Assembly: GCA_963727495.1 (NCBI GenBank)
Contig: CAVSGQ010000006.1
Span: 930,001 to 994,000, forward strand
Reading direction: 5' to 3'
Length of the DNA: 64,000 bases
From: Actinophytocola sp963727495
GTDB taxonomy: Bacteria; Actinomycetota; Actinomycetes; Mycobacteriales; Pseudonocardiaceae
The translations under genes were made by a program, and so were the position numbers. Position 1 is the first letter of the stretch. Every line of letters begins with the position of its first letter. Below, in pieces: positions 44,968-54,918 of this stretch. Below the pieces are notes generated by a model that was not told the origin of the DNA, did not search any database, and worked only from the letters and a program-made list of their open reading frames with translations.

Positions 44968-47826
44968 ATGAGCCCCACGCCCAGCGATGCCGCCGAGTCG
45001 GTGCCGGCCCACCGCTACACCGCCGCGCTGGCCAACTCGATCGAGCCGCGCTGGCAGGAGTACTGGGAGGAGCACGGCACCTTCCAGACGCCCAACCCCG
45101 TCGGCCCGCTGGCCGGCCCGGTTCCGGCGGACAAGCTGTTCGTGCAGGACATGTTCCCGTACCCGTCCGGTGCGGGGCTGCACGTCGGCCACCCGCTGGG
45201 GTTCATCGGCACCGACGTCTTCGCCCGCTACCACCGGATGACCGGGCGCAACGTGCTGCACACGATGGGGTTCGACGCGTTCGGCCTGCCGGCCGAGCAG
45301 TACGCGGTGCAGACCGGACAGCACCCGCGCAAGACCACCGAGGACAACATCCAGCGGTACCTGAGCCAGATCCGCAGGCTGGGCCTGGGCCACGACGAGC
45401 GGCGGCGCATCGCCACCACCGACCTGACCTACTACCGCTGGACGCAGTGGATCTTCCTGCAGATCTACAACGCCTGGTACGACGAGACGGCGGACAAGGC
45501 CCGGCCGATCGCCGAGCTGGAGGCGGAGTTCGCGGCGCACCGGCGGTCCACTCCGGACGGCCGGCCGTGGGAGTCGCTGACCCGGGTGGAGCAGCGGCGC
45601 ATCGTCGACTCCCACCGGCTGGTCTACCAGTCCGACGCCCCGGTCAACTGGTGCCCGGGTCTGGGCACCGTGGTGGCCAACGAGGAGGTCACCGCGGACG
45701 GTCGCAGCGACCGCGGCAACTTCCCGGTGTTCCGCAAGAACCTGCGCCAGTGGATGATGCGGATCACCGCCTACGCCGACCGCCTGATCGACGACCTGGA
45801 CCTGCTGGACTGGCCGGAGAAGGTCAAGACCATGCAGCGGAACTGGATCGGCCGCTCGTCGGGCGCGCACATCCGGTTCCCGGTCGGCGACGACGCCGGG
45901 CGGGCGATCGAGGTGTTCACCACCCGGCCGGACACCGTGTTCGGCGCGACCTACATGGTGCTGGCGCCGGAGCACCCGCTGGTCGACGAGATCGTGGCGG
46001 GCGCCTGGCCGGCGGGCACCGACGAGCGGTGGACCGGCGGCGCGGCCACCCCGGCCGAGGCGGTCGCCGCCTACCGCCGGACCGCGTCGCAGAAGTCCGA
46101 GCTGGACCGCCAGGAGAACAAGGACAAGACGGGCGTGTTCGTGGGCGCCCACGCCACCAACCCGGTCAACGACGCCCCGATCCCGGTGTTCATCGCCGAC
46201 TACGTGCTGATGGGCTACGGCACCGGCGCGATCATGGCGGTGCCCGGCCAGGACCAGCGTGACTGGGACTTCGCGACGGTGTTCGGGCTGCCTATCGTCC
46301 GCACCGTGCAGCCCGCCGCGGGCTTCGACGGCGAGGCGTTCACCGGCGAGGGCCCGGCGATCAACTCGAGCTTCCTGGACGGGCTGGACATCGACCAGGC
46401 GAAGAAGGCGATCATCACTTGGCTGGAGGAGCACGGCCACGGCGAGGGCAGGCTGCAGTACAAGCTGCGCGACTGGCTGTTCGCCCGGCAGCGCTACTGG
46501 GGCGAGCCGTTCCCGATCGTCTACGACGAGAACGACATGCCGATCCCGCTGCCGGACAGCATGCTGCCGGTCGAGCTGCCCGAGGTGGACGACTACGCGC
46601 CCCGCACCTACGACCCCGACGACGCGGACACCGAGCCGTCGCCGCCGCTGTCCCGCGCGGCCGACTGGATCGAGGTCGAGCTGGACCTGGGCGAGGGCCG
46701 CAAGCGCTACCGCCGCGACGCCAACGTGATGCCGCAGTGGGCGGGGTCGTGCTGGTACCAGCTGCGCTACGTGGACCCGACCGACGACGTGCGGTTCTGC
46801 GAGCCGGAGAACGAGGCGTACTGGCTGGGCCCGCGCCCCGCCGAGCACGGCCCGCACGACCCGGGCGGGGTCGACCTGTACATCGGCGGCATCGAGCACG
46901 CCGTGCTGCACCTGCTGTACTCCCGCTTCTGGCAGAAGGTGCTGTACGACCTGGGCCACGTCTCGGCCCCCGAGCCGTACCGCAGGCTGTTCAACCAGGG
47001 CTACATCCAGGCCTACGCCTACACCGACCCCCGGGGCGTCTACGTGCCCGCCGAGGAGGTCTCCGAGGTGGACGGCAGGTACGTCTGGAACGGCGAGGAG
47101 GTCCGCCAGGAGTACGGCAAGATGGGCAAGAGCCTGAAGAACGTGGTCACCCCGGACGAGATGTGCGAGCGGTACGGCGCGGACACCTTCCGGTTCTACG
47201 AGATGGCCATGGGTCCGATGGACGTGTCCCGGCCATGGGCCACCAAGGACGTCGTCGGCGCGCACCGGTTCCTGCAGCGCCTGTGGCGCAACGTCGTCGA
47301 CGAGGAGACCGGCGCGATCCGGGTGGCCGACGGCGAGACCGCGGGCGAGCCGGACGAGGCGACGCTGCGCGCGCTGCACAAGGCGATCGCCGGGGTGCAC
47401 ACGGACTACGCGAACATGCGCTTCAACACCGCCGGCGCCAAGCTGATCGAGCTGAACAACCACGTGACGAAGGCCTACGCCGGCCGGCCGGTGCCGCGCG
47501 CCGTGGTCGAGCCGATGGTGCTGATGCTGGCGCCGCTGTGCCCGCACATCGCCGAGGAGCTGTGGAGGGCGCTGGGCCACGAGGCGTCGCTGGCGCGCGG
47601 CCCGTTCCCGCGGGCGGACGAGCGCTACCTGGTGGAGGACACGATCGAGTACCCGATCCAGGTCAACGGCAAGGTCCGCTCCCGGGTGACGGTGCCCGCC
47701 TCCGCGGACACCGACCAGGTCAAGGCGGCGGCCCTGGCCGAGGAGCGCATCGCGGCCCTGGTCAACGGGAACCAGCCGCGCAAGATCATCGTGGTGCCCG
47801 GCCGCCTGGTGAACGTGGTCCTGTAG
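44968..47826 (+). CDS. leuS: Leucyl-tRNA synthetase
   Basis: Charges tRNA-Leu; a class I synthetase of 952 residues. The HIGH motif is PYPSGAGLHVGHPLGF. The CP1 editing domain has TYMVLAPEHPLV and GTGAIMAVPGQDQRDWDFA, and the KMSKS loop is KMGKSLKNVV. The C-terminal anticodon-binding and leucine-specific parts are complete (HPAHI-like CPHIAEELW, PIQVNGKVRSRVTVP). ATG 44968 follows AGGGAAGGA. Expression is probably set by the leader-peptide attenuator upstream. Confidence 0.97.
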   Translation: MSPTPSDAAESVPAHRYTAALANSIEPRWQEYWEEHGTFQTPNPVGPLAGPVPADKLFVQDMFPYPSGAGLHVGHPLGFIGTDVFARYHRMTGRNVLHTMGFDAFGLPAEQYAVQTGQHPRKTTEDNIQRYLSQIRRLGLGHDERRRIATTDLTYYRWTQWIFLQIYNAWYDETADKARPIAELEAEFAAHRRSTPDGRPWESLTRVEQRRIVDSHRLVYQSDAPVNWCPGLGTVVANEEVTADGRSDRGNFPVFRKNLRQWMMRITAYADRLIDDLDLLDWPEKVKTMQRNWIGRSSGAHIRFPVGDDAGRAIEVFTTRPDTVFGATYMVLAPEHPLVDEIVAGAWPAGTDERWTGGAATPAEAVAAYRRTASQKSELDRQENKDKTGVFVGAHATNPVNDAPIPVFIADYVLMGYGTGAIMAVPGQDQRDWDFATVFGLPIVRTVQPAAGFDGEAFTGEGPAINSSFLDGLDIDQAKKAIITWLEEHGHGEGRLQYKLRDWLFARQRYWGEPFPIVYDENDMPIPLPDSMLPVELPEVDDYAPRTYDPDDADTEPSPPLSRAADWIEVELDLGEGRKRYRRDANVMPQWAGSCWYQLRYVDPTDDVRFCEPENEAYWLGPRPAEHGPHDPGGVDLYIGGIEHAVLHLLYSRFWQKVLYDLGHVSAPEPYRRLFNQGYIQAYAYTDPRGVYVPAEEVSEVDGRYVWNGEEVRQEYGKMGKSLKNVVTPDEMCERYGADTFRFYEMAMGPMDVSRPWATKDVVGAHRFLQRLWRNVVDEETGAIRVADGETAGEPDEATLRALHKAIAGVHTDYANMRFNTAGAKLIELNNHVTKAYAGRPVPRAVVEPMVLMLAPLCPHIAEELWRALGHEASLARGPFPRADERYLVEDTIEYPIQVNGKVRSRVTVPASADTDQVKAAALAEERIAALVNGNQPRKIIVVPGRLVNVVL

Positions 47827-48630
47827 GCCCGCGGCGGGATCTGCCGGGCGTTGGCGTCCAGCCGCGCCCGGCGGGGGTGCTGGCGCTGCCCGGGGTAGCG
47901 GGACGGCAGCACCCGGACCACGACCGTCACGACCCCGCCCCGTTGCTGGTCCTGCTGGATGTGGGCACCGGCGAGGTGATCGGCGCCGTGCAGCAGCGCG
48001 ATCGCCAGGAGAAGATCACTCGCCTTTCTCCGCACCATGGACAACTCAGACCCTCGAATCCCTGTCCGGCCAGCAGCGACGGGCAGCGCGGCACGCCAGA
48101 GGTCCTCGAGGACAAAGGGGACCGCTTCGCCGGCTGTCGTGGCTGCTGGACTACCGCCAGCACGTCGTTGCACGACCGTTCGCCAACGGACCGGGGTTCG
48201 GGTCAGCCCAAGCCGCGGATCCATCCCGGGCGGCGCCACGCGTCCGGGACCTCGATCGGAGGTCCGGACCGCGGCTGCCGCGGACGGACCGCGCCGCCGG
48301 CACCGATCGCTCGGGGGGCTACGCGACCGGTACCGGCGGCGCGAAGCCCGGCCGATGCCTGCTGGGCCGGCCGGACCCCGACGCTGGCATGCTCCGCCGG
48401 CGTTGGGCTCTGACTGTGACGCTTCAGGTCTCCCGTCGACGCCACCTGTCAGAGTTGACGAACATTGTGGCATCACGGGTCGCCTGCGCTAACCAATCGT
48501 TAGCACTTGCGCACGATAGCCACGATGTCGTATCCGAGCGACTCCACAGCGTGCCGACGTGGGTTCCGGCCTCTGCTTCCGCCGTTTCGGACTGGGCAAG
48601 CCTCGTACCGTCGGGAGTGCGAGACATCGG
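47827..48630. other. Gene-poor stretch after leuS with a possible IS630 remnant
   Basis: About 800 bases without a convincing gene. A GC-rich stem (47843-47850 with 47865-47872) just after leuS may terminate its transcript. On the plus strand at about 47940-48025 a short frame reads LLVLLDVGTGEVIGAVQQRD, similar to the DxxTGEVIG segment of IS630-type transposases, but no other part of such a protein is seen. Long frames on both strands here have unnatural composition and are not called. Confidence 0.4.
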
Positions 48631-48835
48631 TCAACTGACGGATATAGCTCGGGCCGCGAAGAAGCGGTTCGCCGCGCCCGTGGACAGCAGCACGATCGCC
48701 GCCACGGGCAGCATGGCCACCAGGATGTCGATCACCATCAGCGGCCCGGGGCAGTGCCTTCGCGCTCGCGTTCGAGTCGATCCACGCGTCGACCAGGTCG
48801 TCGCTGAACGCGATGGTCAACACCACCCGGAGCAC
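48631..48835 (-). CDS. Small membrane protein, one frameshift
   Basis: The frame from GTG 48835 reads VLRVVLTIAFSDDLVDAWID and, after removal of one extra base near 48742, continues LMVIDILVAMLPVAAIVLLS and GAANRFFAARAISVS to a TGA. The result is about 67 residues with one strong transmembrane helix. I do not recognise the family. The repaired frame's clean helix and the same kind of insertion as in gyrA support a real gene. The start is uncertain because the frame stays open upstream. It lies 64 bases after the end of kbl on the same strand map and could be its distal partner. Confidence 0.5.
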
Positions 48836-48898
48836 GACAGGGAGTGCGGCCGGGTGTGTCAGTTCCGAAGTCTGTGCGCGGGCAAAGGGAAAGCCGGC

Positions 48899-50078
48899 TT
48901 ACAACTTGGCGCGGGCCGCGACGAACGCGTCGACCGCGCGGTCGACGTCCGCCGTGGAGTGTGCGGCCGACATCTGGGTGCGGATGCGGGCCTTCCCGTG
49001 CGGCACGACGGGGTAGGAGAAGCCGATCACGTAGACGCCCTGCTCGAGCAGCAGGTCCGCCATCCGGCCGGCCAGTGCGGCGTCACCGATCATCACCGGG
49101 ATGATCGGGTGCTCGCCGGGCAGCAGGTCGAAGCCCGCCTCGGTCATCCGGGAGCGGAACAGCGCGGTGTTCGTCCGCAGCCGCTCGAGCAGCTCGCCGG
49201 AGGAGTCCAGCAGGTCCAGCGCGGCCAGCGCGGCCGAGGTGATCGCCGGCGCCAGCGAGTTGGAGAACAGGTACGGCCGGGACCGCTGGCGCAGCATCGC
49301 CACGATCTCCGCCCGCCCGGACGTGTACCCGCCGCTCGCCCCACCCAGCGCCTTGCCGAGGGTGCCGGTCAGCACGTCCACCCGGTCGGACACGCCGAAC
49401 AGCTCCGGGGTTCCCCGCCCGGTCGGGCCGACGAAGCCCACCGCGTGCGAGTCGTCCACCATCACCAGCGCGTCGTAGCGCGTCGGCCAGGTCGCAGATC
49501 TCGTCCAGCGGCGCGAGGTAGCCGTCCATCGAGAACACGCCGTCCGTCGCGACCAGCCGGTAGCGGGCGTCGGCCGCCTCCTTGAGCTGCCGCTCCAGGT
49601 CGGCCATGTCCCGGTTCCGGTACCGCAGCCGCCTGGCCTTGCACAGCCGGATGCCGTCGATCACCGAGGCGTGGTTGAGCTCGTCGGAGATCACCGCGTC
49701 GTCCGGGCCCAGCAGCGTCTCGAACAGCCCGGCGTTCGCGTCGAAGCACGAGCTGTAGAGGATCGTGTCCTCGGTGCCGAGGAACCGCGACAGCCGCGCC
49801 TCCAGGTCCTTGTGCGGCTCCTGCGTGCCGCAGATGAACCGCACCGAGGCCATCCCGAACCCCCACCGGTCCAGCGCCTCCTTCGCCGCCGCGACGAGCA
49901 CCGGATGGTCCGCCAGCCCGAGGTAGTTGTTCGCGCAGAAGTTCAGCACCTCGGGATGCGACCCGACCCGGACCGCGGCGTTCTGCGGGGTGCTGATCAC
50001 CCGCTCGGCCTTGTACAACCCCGCCGCGCGGATCTCCTCCAGCTCCGCCAGCAGCCCGTCCCGCATCGCGCCGTACAT
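48899..50078 (-). CDS. kbl: Glycine C-acetyltransferase (2-amino-3-ketobutyrate CoA ligase), one frameshift
   Basis: A PLP enzyme that cleaves 2-amino-3-ketobutyrate with CoA to glycine and acetyl-CoA, completing threonine breakdown with Tdh. After removal of one extra base near 49478 it has 392 residues. Motifs are NFCANNYLGLADHP, SVRFICGTQEPHKDLE, VDDSHAVGFVGPTGRGTPE and the PLP-lysine region TGTLGKALGGASGGYTSG. The ATG shares a base with the tdh stop (TGATG). The break falls between FSMDGYLAPLDEICDLADA and the VDDSHAVG loop, so both halves are otherwise complete. Confidence 0.95.
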
Positions 50079-51109
50079 CAGGCCTCCGTCCAGTCGAGAA
50101 TGACCTTGCCGCACCGGCCCTCGCGGGCGGTGGCGAACGCCCGCTCGTGGTCGGTGTGGGCGAACCGGTGGGTGATCACCGGCGAGATGTCCAGGCCGGC
50201 CTGCAACAGCACGGACATCGCGTACCAGGTCTCGAACATCTCCCGGCCGTAGATCCCCTTGATGGTCAGCATCTTGAGGACGACCCGGCTCCAGTCCACG
50301 GCGATCTCCGCGGCCGGCAGGCCGAGCATCGCGATGCGCCCGCCGTGGGTCATGTTCGCGATCATCTCGCGTAACGCGGTCGGCTGGCCGGACATCTCCA
50401 TGCCGACGTCGAAGCCCTCGGACATGTCCAGCTCGGGGTACACCTCGCCGATCGCGTGCCGGCCGACGTCCAGCGCGAGGTCCACGCCGATCTTGCGGGC
50501 CAGCTCCAGCCGCGGCTCGCTCACGTCGGTGATCACCACGTGCCGCGCGCCGGCGTGCTTGGCCACCGCCGCGGCCATCAGCCCGATCGGCCCGGCACCG
50601 GTGATCAGCACGTCCTCGCCCAGCACCGGGAACGACAGGGCGGTGTGCACCGCGTTGCCGAACGGGTCGAAGATCGCCGCCACGTCCAGGTCCACCTGGT
50701 GGGTGTGCACCCACGCGTTCTGCTCGGGCAGCACCGCGTACTCGGCGAACGCGCCCGCGGCCTGCACGCCGAGGCCGATGGTGTTCGCGCACAGGTGCCG
50801 GCGGCCGGCCTTGCAGTTGCGGCACTCGCCGCACACCAGGTGGCCCTCGCCGCTGACCAGGTCGCCCACCTTGACCTTGGTGACCGCCTCGCCCACCTCG
50901 ACGACCTCGCCGACGAACTCGTGGCCCAGCACCAGCGGCGGGGTGATCGTCGCGGCGGCCCACTCGTCCCAGGCCTCGATGTGCAGGTCGGTGCCGCAGA
51001 TGCCGGTGCGCAGCACGCGCAGCTTGACGTCGGTCGGCCCGGGCCGCGGCTCCGGCACGTCGGTGAGTGTCAGACCAGGTCCCTGGGCGCCCTTGACCAG
51101 AGCCTTCAC
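50078..51109 (-). CDS. tdh: L-threonine 3-dehydrogenase
   Basis: A zinc-dependent, NAD-linked enzyme that oxidises L-threonine to 2-amino-3-ketobutyrate. The 343-residue protein has the catalytic zinc region RTGICGTDLHIEAWDEW and LGHEFVGEV, the structural zinc loop CGECRNCKAGRRHLC and the nucleotide-binding VLITGAGPIGLMAAAVA. Length and motifs match the MDR-type Tdh exactly. It is translationally coupled to kbl. Confidence 0.97.
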   Translation of the reverse strand: MKALVKGAQGPGLTLTDVPEPRPGPTDVKLRVLRTGICGTDLHIEAWDEWAAATITPPLVLGHEFVGEVVEVGEAVTKVKVGDLVSGEGHLVCGECRNCKAGRRHLCANTIGLGVQAAGAFAEYAVLPEQNAWVHTHQVDLDVAAIFDPFGNAVHTALSFPVLGEDVLITGAGPIGLMAAAVAKHAGARHVVITDVSEPRLELARKIGVDLALDVGRHAIGEVYPELDMSEGFDVGMEMSGQPTALREMIANMTHGGRIAMLGLPAAEIAVDWSRVVLKMLTIKGIYGREMFETWYAMSVLLQAGLDISPVITHRFAHTDHERAFATAREGRCGKVILDWTEA

Positions 51110-51131
51110 ATGTTCCTCCGCAGTCGTGTCT

Positions 51132-51755
51132 CTAGTCCGCCGCGCGGCTGATCTTCCACGGCGACCGGATCAGCATGCTGCCGATCCGCACGTAGCTCGC
51201 CCGGCGCAGCTGCAGCGAGCCCGCGGTGAGCGTGCCCGCCAGCACGAACCTCGGTCGTCCGCCGCCGCCCCCGACCTTGTCCTTGATGGACCCCGCGGTC
51301 ACCCGGACGTCGTCGGTCACCACCGACGCCCGCTCGGGCAGCAGCAGCTTCACCGAGCCGCCGCTGACGTTCAGCGTGATGCGCACCTCGTCGTGGGCGA
51401 TGACCGCCTCGCTGAAGTCGAGGTCGGTGGACGCCAGCCGGTTCTGGATGATCAGCTCCCGGGGCACCGTCCAGCGCCCGGTCCGCCGCAGGGTCGACAT
51501 GTTGGCCCGCAGCTCGACCGGCTTCTCCCGCACCGGCGAGTCGGGGTCCTGGTGCGTCACGCCCGGCAGGTCGACCAGGACCGCGTTCAGCTCGGCCCGG
51601 GTCCTCGCCGCCAGCGCGCTGTCGGTGCGCTCGGTGAACTCGTCGAGCGTGAGCAGGCCGCGGCCGATCGCCTTCTGCAGGACCTGGACCACGTGCTCGC
51701 GCTCGGCGTCGGACACGCGGAGCTCCCGCGGGTCGATCGGCGCCGGTTCGTTCAC
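51132..51755 (-). CDS. DUF1707 (SHOCT-like) protein with C-terminal LiaF-like domain
   Basis: The N-terminal 60 residues (LRVSDAEREHVVQVLQKAIG, then GLLTLDEFTERTDSALAART) are the DUF1707 module common in actinobacteria. After a linker, a beta-rich domain (RLASTDLDFSEAVIAHDEV, ITLNVSGGSVKLLLPERASV) resembles the C-terminal cell-wall-active antibiotic response (LiaF-type) domain. There is no membrane helix in the 207 residues. It may sense or respond to envelope stress, which is inference. It ends 22 bases before tdh starts. Confidence 0.82.
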   Translation of the reverse strand: MNEPAPIDPRELRVSDAEREHVVQVLQKAIGRGLLTLDEFTERTDSALAARTRAELNAVLVDLPGVTHQDPDSPVREKPVELRANMSTLRRTGRWTVPRELIIQNRLASTDLDFSEAVIAHDEVRITLNVSGGSVKLLLPERASVVTDDVRVTAGSIKDKVGGGGGRPRFVLAGTLTAGSLQLRRASYVRIGSMLIRSPWKISRAAD

Positions 51756-51784
51756 GCCACCACGTTATGCCATCCGGCACCCGC

Positions 51785-53074
51785 TCAGCCGAGGGAGCCG
51801 TCCGCGTTGATCGTTTCGAAACGCACGTACGGCACGAGCGCGTCCGGGATCCGGACCGAGCCGTCGGCGCGCTGGTTCTGCTCGAGGACCGCGACCAGCG
51901 TGCGGCCGATCGGCAGCCCGGACCCGTTGAGGGTGTTCGCGAAGCCGCGGGTGCCGTCCTTGGCCTTCGTGCGGATGCCCGCCCGCCGGGCCTGGAACGT
52001 GCCGAAGTCCGACACGCTGGAAATCTCCCGGTAGCGCTGCTGGCCGGGCAGCCAGACCTCCAGGTCGTAGGTGAACCGGGCGGAGAAGCCGGTGTCGCCC
52101 GCGGCGAGCTTCACCACGCGGTAGGCCAGCCCGAGCTCGCGCAGCGCCTGCTCGGCGTGGCCGCGCAGCGCCTCCAGCTCCGCGGCCGCGTTCTCCGGCG
52201 CGCAGAACCGGACCAGCTCGACCTTCGCGAACTGGTGCAGGCGGATCAGCCCGCGGGTGTCCTTGCCGTACGAGCCCGCCTCGGAGCGGAAGCACGGCGT
52301 GTTGGCGGTGTAGGCCAGCGGCAGGTCCCCGGCGGCCAGCGTCTCGCCCGCGTGCAGGTTCGTCAGCGGGACCTCGGCGGTCGGGATCAGGAACAGCTCC
52401 CGGTCGGCCACCCCGGTGCGGAACAGGTCGGCCTCGAACTTCGGCAGCTGGCCGGTGCCGGTCATGGTCGGCCGGTTCACCAGCACCGGCACCGAGTACT
52501 CGGTGTACCCGTGCCGCTCGGTGTGCAGCTCCAGCAGGAACTGCGCGATGCCGCGCTCGAGCCGGGCGCCCGCGCCGCGCAGCACCGCGAACCGCGGGCC
52601 GGCGAGCCTGGTCGCGCGGGGCAGGTCGAGGATGCCCAGCCGCTCGCCGAGGTCGACGTGGTCGGCGGGGGTGAAGTCGAACGCCTGCGGCTCGCCCCAG
52701 CGGGCGACCTCCTCGGCGTCGGCGTCCGTGGTGCCGTCCGGGATCTCGTCGGCCGGCAGGTTCGGCACGCCCAGCAGCAGCTCGTCGAGCTCGCCGGCGA
52801 GCTTGCGGTGCCGCTCCTCGAGCTCGGCGATGCGCGCCTTGAGCGTCCGCGCGTGCTCGCGCAGCGCGGTCACGTCCTCGCCGCCGCGGGCGGCCGCGCC
52901 GACCTGCTTGGCGACCCGGTTGGACTCCGCGCGCGCCTCGTCGGCCGCCTGCACGGTCGCGGTGCGCTGGGCGAACAGGCTCTCCAGCGCCGGCAGGTCG
53001 AGGTGGTGGCCGCGGCGCGCGAGCCTGCGCACCGCGTCCGTGGCCGGGTCGAGGAGGACGCGCGGGTCATGCAT
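51785..53074 (-). CDS. serS: Seryl-tRNA synthetase
   Basis: A class II synthetase of 429 residues charging tRNA-Ser. The N-terminal coiled-coil arm spans about 28-105. Motif 2 is PCFRSEAGSYGKDTRGLIR followed by HQFAKVELV, then ISSVSDFGTFQARRAGIR, and motif 3 is GSGLPIGRTLVAVLEQNQ. The start is ATG 53074. It lies nine bases after the response regulator gene on the same strand. Confidence 0.97.
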   Translation of the reverse strand: MHDPRVLLDPATDAVRRLARRGHHLDLPALESLFAQRTATVQAADEARAESNRVAKQVGAAARGGEDVTALREHARTLKARIAELEERHRKLAGELDELLLGVPNLPADEIPDGTTDADAEEVARWGEPQAFDFTPADHVDLGERLGILDLPRATRLAGPRFAVLRGAGARLERGIAQFLLELHTERHGYTEYSVPVLVNRPTMTGTGQLPKFEADLFRTGVADRELFLIPTAEVPLTNLHAGETLAAGDLPLAYTANTPCFRSEAGSYGKDTRGLIRLHQFAKVELVRFCAPENAAAELEALRGHAEQALRELGLAYRVVKLAAGDTGFSARFTYDLEVWLPGQQRYREISSVSDFGTFQARRAGIRTKAKDGTRGFANTLNGSGLPIGRTLVAVLEQNQRADGSVRIPDALVPYVRFETINADGSLG

Positions 53075-53083
53075 GGGACCAGC

Positions 53084-53755
53084 CTATTGCCGGTCGCGGG
53101 GCGGTTCCTCGTCCAGCCCGTGCTCGATGGCGTAGCGGGCCAGCTCGACGCGGTTGTGCAGCTGGAGCTTGCGCAGCGTGGACTGCACGTGGTTCTCGAC
53201 CGTGCGGTGCGAGAGGGTCAGCCGGTTCGCGATCTGCCGCGCGGTCAGCCCCTTGGCCACCAGGCGGAGCACCTCGGTCTCCCGCTGGGTCAGGGTGGGC
53301 TCGCCCGCGCGCGGCTCGGCCGCCATCCGCCGGTACTCGCCGAGCACCAGGCCCGCCAGGCCCGGCGTGAACACCGCGTCGCCCGCCGCGGTCCGCCGCA
53401 CCGCCGCCACGAGCTCGGCCACGGACGCCGACTTGACCAGGTAGCCCGACGCGCCCGCCTTCACCGCCTCCAGCACGTCCGCGTGCTCGCCGCTCGCGGA
53501 CAGCACCAGCACCCGGGTCCGCGGCAGCGCGCCGGTGATCCGGCGGATCGCCGCCACCCCGGACGCCCGCTGCCGGTCGGCCAGGCCCAGGTTGAGGTCC
53601 ATCAGCACCACGTCCGGCCGCACCGTGCCGGCGATGCGCACCGCCGCCTCGCCGTCGCCGGCGGTGGCCCGCACGTCGAAGCCGCGCTCGGCCAGGTCCC
53701 GGGCCACGCCGTCGCGCCACATCGGGTGGTCGTCCACGACCATGACGCTGATCAC
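53084..53755 (-). CDS. NarL/LuxR-type response regulator
   Basis: A DNA-binding regulator of 223 residues. The receiver has acidic residues at the start (VMVVDDHPMWRDGV), phosphoacceptor Asp53 (VVLMDLNLG) and Lys109-like GYLVKSASVAEL. The LuxR helix-turn-helix is LTQRETEVLRLVAKGLTARQ and RLTLSHRTVENHVQSTLRKL. The GTG start overlaps the kinase stop (GTGA), so the pair is coupled. Its kinase type suggests the MacR/MacS group, with low certainty. Targets are unknown. Confidence 0.92.
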   Translation of the reverse strand: MISVMVVDDHPMWRDGVARDLAERGFDVRATAGDGEAAVRIAGTVRPDVVLMDLNLGLADRQRASGVAAIRRITGALPRTRVLVLSASGEHADVLEAVKAGASGYLVKSASVAELVAAVRRTAAGDAVFTPGLAGLVLGEYRRMAAEPRAGEPTLTQRETEVLRLVAKGLTARQIANRLTLSHRTVENHVQSTLRKLQLHNRVELARYAIEHGLDEEPPRDRQ

Positions 53756-54918
53756 CGGCGGGCCCCGTCCCGGCGCGGCACCCGCAGCTCCCACTCCACG
53801 CCGGCGCCCGGCGCGCTGCCCAGCTCCAGCGTGCCGCCGAGGTCGCTCACCCGGCCCCGCATCGAGCGTGCGATCCCCATCCGGCCCTCCCGCTCCGCCT
53901 CCTCGACCCGGTCCGGCGCCAGGCCGACACCATCGTCGCGGACGCTGACCACGATCTCCCCGCCGAGATCCTCGAGCAGCACCCAGGCCCGCGCATCCGG
54001 TCCCGCGTGCTCGGCGACGTTGGTCAGCGCCTCGCGCACCACCGACTCCAGCTCACCGGCCACCGCCTCCGGCACCCGCACCACGGTGGCCGGCACCGAC
54101 ACCTCCGTGCGCCCCGAGGCGAGCAGCCGCAGCCGGGCGGCCAGGTCCGCGGTGCCCTCCGTGCCGTCGGGTGCCGTGGTCTGCGGCCCGGTGGACATCA
54201 GCGCGCGCAGCGCGATCTCCTGCTCGCCGGCCAGGCGGGCGAGCTCCGCGGCCTCCCCGCCGAGCTCGGCGCCGCGCCTGCGCACCCGCGCCAGCACCTG
54301 CAGCACGCCGTCGTGGATGGAGCGCGCCAGGCGTTCCCGCTCGGCCGTCGCGGCCTCCGCGCGCAGCGCCGCCGCGAGCCGCGCGGCCGAGCGGCGCGAC
54401 GAGGCCGCCGCCAGGCCGAGCACGAAGCCCACCCCGACGAGCAGCATCAGGTCCCGGGTCAGGTCCGTGTCGACGTAGCCGCGCACGCCGTAGTTGAACG
54501 CGGCCACCACCACCCCGAACACCGCCCCCACGGCCGGCCCCGCGCACACCGCCCCGGCCGCCACCGCGCCGGTCACCCAGATCGTGGGAACGAGCGGCAC
54601 GGCGGCCACGGCCAGCTGGTCGGGCGTGAGCACCAGGCGCGACACGCACATCGTCGCGCAGCAGACGGCCAGGTCGAGCACGGTGAAGCCGAGCAGCCGG
54701 CCGGTCGGCCGCAGGTACCGCACCGCGATCACCGCGGTCCACGCGGTCATCGCGCCGACCGTCACCAGCGCGAGCCACGGCCGCGCGTACTCGTCGAGGT
54801 AGACCAGCACGACGCCGGCGGCGAACAGCAGGGTGAGCACCCGCAGCAGCACCGCCGCCCGCCACAGCGGGACCGTCGGGTCCTTGCCCGCCGCCACCGG
54901 GCTCACCGCCGGGCTCAC
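53752..54918 (-). CDS. NarL-family sensor histidine kinase, MacS-like
   Basis: A membrane kinase of 388 residues with five to six N-terminal helices (about 20-170) and almost no extracellular loop. The HisKA_3 phosphoacceptor is His202 (LARSIHDGVLQVLARV). The ATPase has EALTNVAEHAGPDARAWVL and VRDDGVGLAPDRV. The layout matches the actinobacterial MacS group that I recall from Streptomyces, though that name is by recollection. The GTG start overlaps the stop of the AI-2E gene (CCGTGA), so AI-2E protein, kinase and regulator are one unit. Confidence 0.9.
   Translation of the reverse strand: MSPAVSPVAAGKDPTVPLWRAAVLLRVLTLLFAAGVVLVYLDEYARPWLALVTVGAMTAWTAVIAVRYLRPTGRLLGFTVLDLAVCCATMCVSRLVLTPDQLAVAAVPLVPTIWVTGAVAAGAVCAGPAVGAVFGVVVAAFNYGVRGYVDTDLTRDLMLLVGVGFVLGLAAASSRRSAARLAAALRAEAATAERERLARSIHDGVLQVLARVRRRGAELGGEAAELARLAGEQEIALRALMSTGPQTTAPDGTEGTADLAARLRLLASGRTEVSVPATVVRVPEAVAGELESVVREALTNVAEHAGPDARAWVLLEDLGGEIVVSVRDDGVGLAPDRVEEAEREGRMGIARSMRGRVSDLGGTLELGSAPGAGVEWELRVPRRDGARR

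Noticed and set aside
44866..47580. 904-residue minus-strand open frame opposite leuS
   Set aside because: Antisense shadow of leuS; Val/Arg/Gln-rich and without a domain.
47625..48476. Minus-strand open frame after leuS
   Set aside because: Unnatural composition, overlaps the leuS end, no motif or ribosome binding site.
48488..48504. CIRCE-like element (GCTAAC...GTTAGCACT)
   Set aside because: Only a half-match to TTAGCACTC with the wrong spacing, and no heat-shock gene nearby.
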